Program-made: the position numbers and the translations under genes
In this document: piece by piece, positions 62,907 to 64,000 of the stretch
Layout: every line of letters begins with the position of its first letter
Numbering within the stretch: the stretch's first letter is position 1
Assembly: GCA_014323925.1 (NCBI GenBank)
Contig: JACONC010000001.1
Location: 82,007-146,006, forward strand
From: Chromatiales bacterium
GTDB lineage: Bacteria; Pseudomonadota; Gammaproteobacteria; Poriferisulfidales; Oxydemutatoraceae
Length of the DNA: 64,000 nucleotides
Direction of reading: 5' to 3'
The notes under the pieces: model-generated
The model's database searches: none
The model's input: the letters and a program-made list of their open reading frames with translations, nothing else
Told to the model about the DNA's origin: nothing

Positions 62907-64000
62907 TTGCACCTTCGGAAGCTGAAGCGACCAACCGCGCATATTTAGCAAGTGTACCATGCCGATGTTTTACCTGCGGTGCTTGCCATTTTTTCAGCCG
63001 GTTTTTGATTTGTGCAGCCGACAAGTTAAGATCAATCTTTCTTGCTATCGCATCAATCGTAATCGAGTCCCCATCTCGGATGATCGCCAAAGGACCACCA
63101 GCTGCCGCCTCAGGTGTAATATGTCCGACGACGAAACCGTGGCTACCTCCGGAGAAGCGGCCGTCGGTAATCAATGCAACATCGTTGCCTAAACCGCGAC
63201 CCATAATCGCCGAGGTCGGTGACAACATCTCGCGCATACCAGGACCGCCGCGTGGACCTTCATAGCGAATGACGACGACATCTCCTTTTTTGATTTTGCC
63301 AGCTAAGATACTTTGCAGAGCTTCCTCTTCGGAATTATATACGCGCGCCGGCCCAGTAAATTGACTACCTTCTTTACCAGTAATCTTGGCAACTGCACCG
63401 CGCGGTGCTAGGTTGCCGCGCAAAATGACCAGATGTCCGTCTGCTTTAATCGGTCGGTCCCAGCTGCGGATAATGTTTTGGTTTTTAGGATAGTCGGGTG
63501 TATTTTTTAGATCTTCGGCCAGTGTTCTACCAGTGACAGTCAAACAATCACCGTGTAATAATCCTTTTTCCAACAGTTGTTTCATCAACGGGCGTATACC
63601 TCCAATGCGTATCAGTTCGGACATCCGATAGCGACCGCTGGGTCTAAGATCAGCAAGCACAGGCACCTTACGCCCTAGTCTGGAGAAGTCGTCGAGCTTT
63701 AGTTTAACGCCAGCACTGTGTGCCATGGCTATCAGATGCAACACTGCATTGGTTGAACCACCGAGCGCAGTGACCACCGTGATAGCGTTTTCAAATGCTT
63801 TTTTGGTCATGATGTCACGCGGTAATATTTGTTTATTGATTAAGTTGAGCAACAGTTTGCCGGCGGTAGTGCAATCTTCTGCTTTGGCACGCGACACTGC
63901 ATTTTGCGCTGAACTGTTTGGCCCGCTCATACCCAGTGCTTCTATAGCCGAAGCCATCGTATTAGCGGTGTACATACCACCGCAGGATCCGGCACCCGGA
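62893..64000 (-). CDS. ilvD: Dihydroxy-acid dehydratase (5' part cut by window edge)
   Basis: The visible C-terminal 368 residues open at the right edge with [15 protein letters not shown], a conserved IlvD segment with an iron-sulfur cluster cysteine. [48 protein letters not shown] and [23 protein letters not shown] follow. IlvD makes the 2-oxo acids for valine, isoleucine and leucine. The start and the N-terminal third lie beyond the window. Confidence 0.95.
   Translation of the reverse strand, partial: PGAGSCGGMYTANTMASAIEALGMSGPNSSAQNAVSRAKAEDCTTAGKLLLNLINKQILPRDIMTKKAFENAITVVTALGGSTNAVLHLIAMAHSAGVKLKLDDFSRLGRKVPVLADLRPSGRYRMSELIRIGGIRPLMKQLLEKGLLHGDCLTVTGRTLAEDLKNTPDYPKNQNIIRSWDRPIKADGHLVILRGNLAPRGAVAKITGKEGSQFTGPARVYNSEEEALQSILAGKIKKGDVVVIRYEGPRGGPGMREMLSPTSAIMGRGLGNDVALITDGRFSGGSHGFVVGHITPEAAAGGPLAIIRDGDSITIDAIARKIDLNLSAAQIKNRLKKWQAPQVKHRHGTLAKYARLVASASEGAITDR

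Overview
The window looks like chromosomal DNA of a gammaproteobacterium of fairly low GC content (low-to-mid 40s % judged by eye). The evidence is gene order: lpoA-yraN divergent from rsmI; tldD-pmbA; yrbG-kdsD; ccmG-ccmH-ccmI; aroA-cmk-rpsA-ihfB-lapB; and rsmA-apaG-apaH. Two enzymes of tetrahydromethanopterin-linked C1 metabolism are present, an MtdB-like dehydrogenase at 4.6-5.5 kb and an Ftr formyltransferase at 60.5-61.5 kb. The organism is therefore probably methylotrophic or at least oxidises formaldehyde. I cannot name the genus.

Layout: 0-5.5 kb holds the start of a GlcD-like oxidase, yraN, lpoA, rsmI, a secreted coiled-coil protein and mtdB. 5.7-12.6 kb holds a family 25 glycosyltransferase, carAB and metY. 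12.7-20 kb holds pmbA/tldD, an AT-rich DUF262 restriction-like gene, yrbG-kdsD and msrA. 20.1-25.2 kb is a tightly packed five-gene cluster that I cannot match to a described system: a polytopic ExbB/MotA-type protein, two single-pass proteins with an acidic residue at the start of the membrane helix, a 69-residue Gly/Met/Arg repeat peptide and a membrane-anchored protein with two formylglycine-enzyme-like domains. Converging on it (25.2-28.7 kb) is a TonB2-type operon, tonB-exbD-exbB plus a DUF3450-TtpC fusion, with a tRNA-Arg upstream.

29-39 kb carries late cytochrome c maturation genes, a Lol lipoprotein exporter and the aroA-lapB block. 39-46.8 kb carries a ComEA-like protein, cfa, a LivK/LivF pair separated by a terminator, and rsmA-apaG-apaH interrupted by a DNA methyltransferase and a decayed ORF that is probably its endonuclease partner. 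46.8-54 kb has an RND pump, xthA, an AmpG-like transporter, a DJ-1 protein and a Ctp protease. A 1.3-kb gene-free stretch (54.0-55.3 kb) contains a DnaA-box cluster and AT-rich DNA, either a replication origin or a DnaA-controlled nrd regulatory region. nrdA-nrdB follow, then a minus-strand C1 block (5-formyl-THF cyclo-ligase family, ftr, folD), a small membrane protein and the end of ilvD.

Two themes cut across the window. One is energised envelope machinery: two ExbB-family systems back to back, plus Lol, RND, LpoA and LapB. The other is frequent short tandem duplications of 12-30 bp, in frame inside genes or spanning stop codons (carB, ctpA, ilvD), which suggests frequent slippage events kept in this genome.
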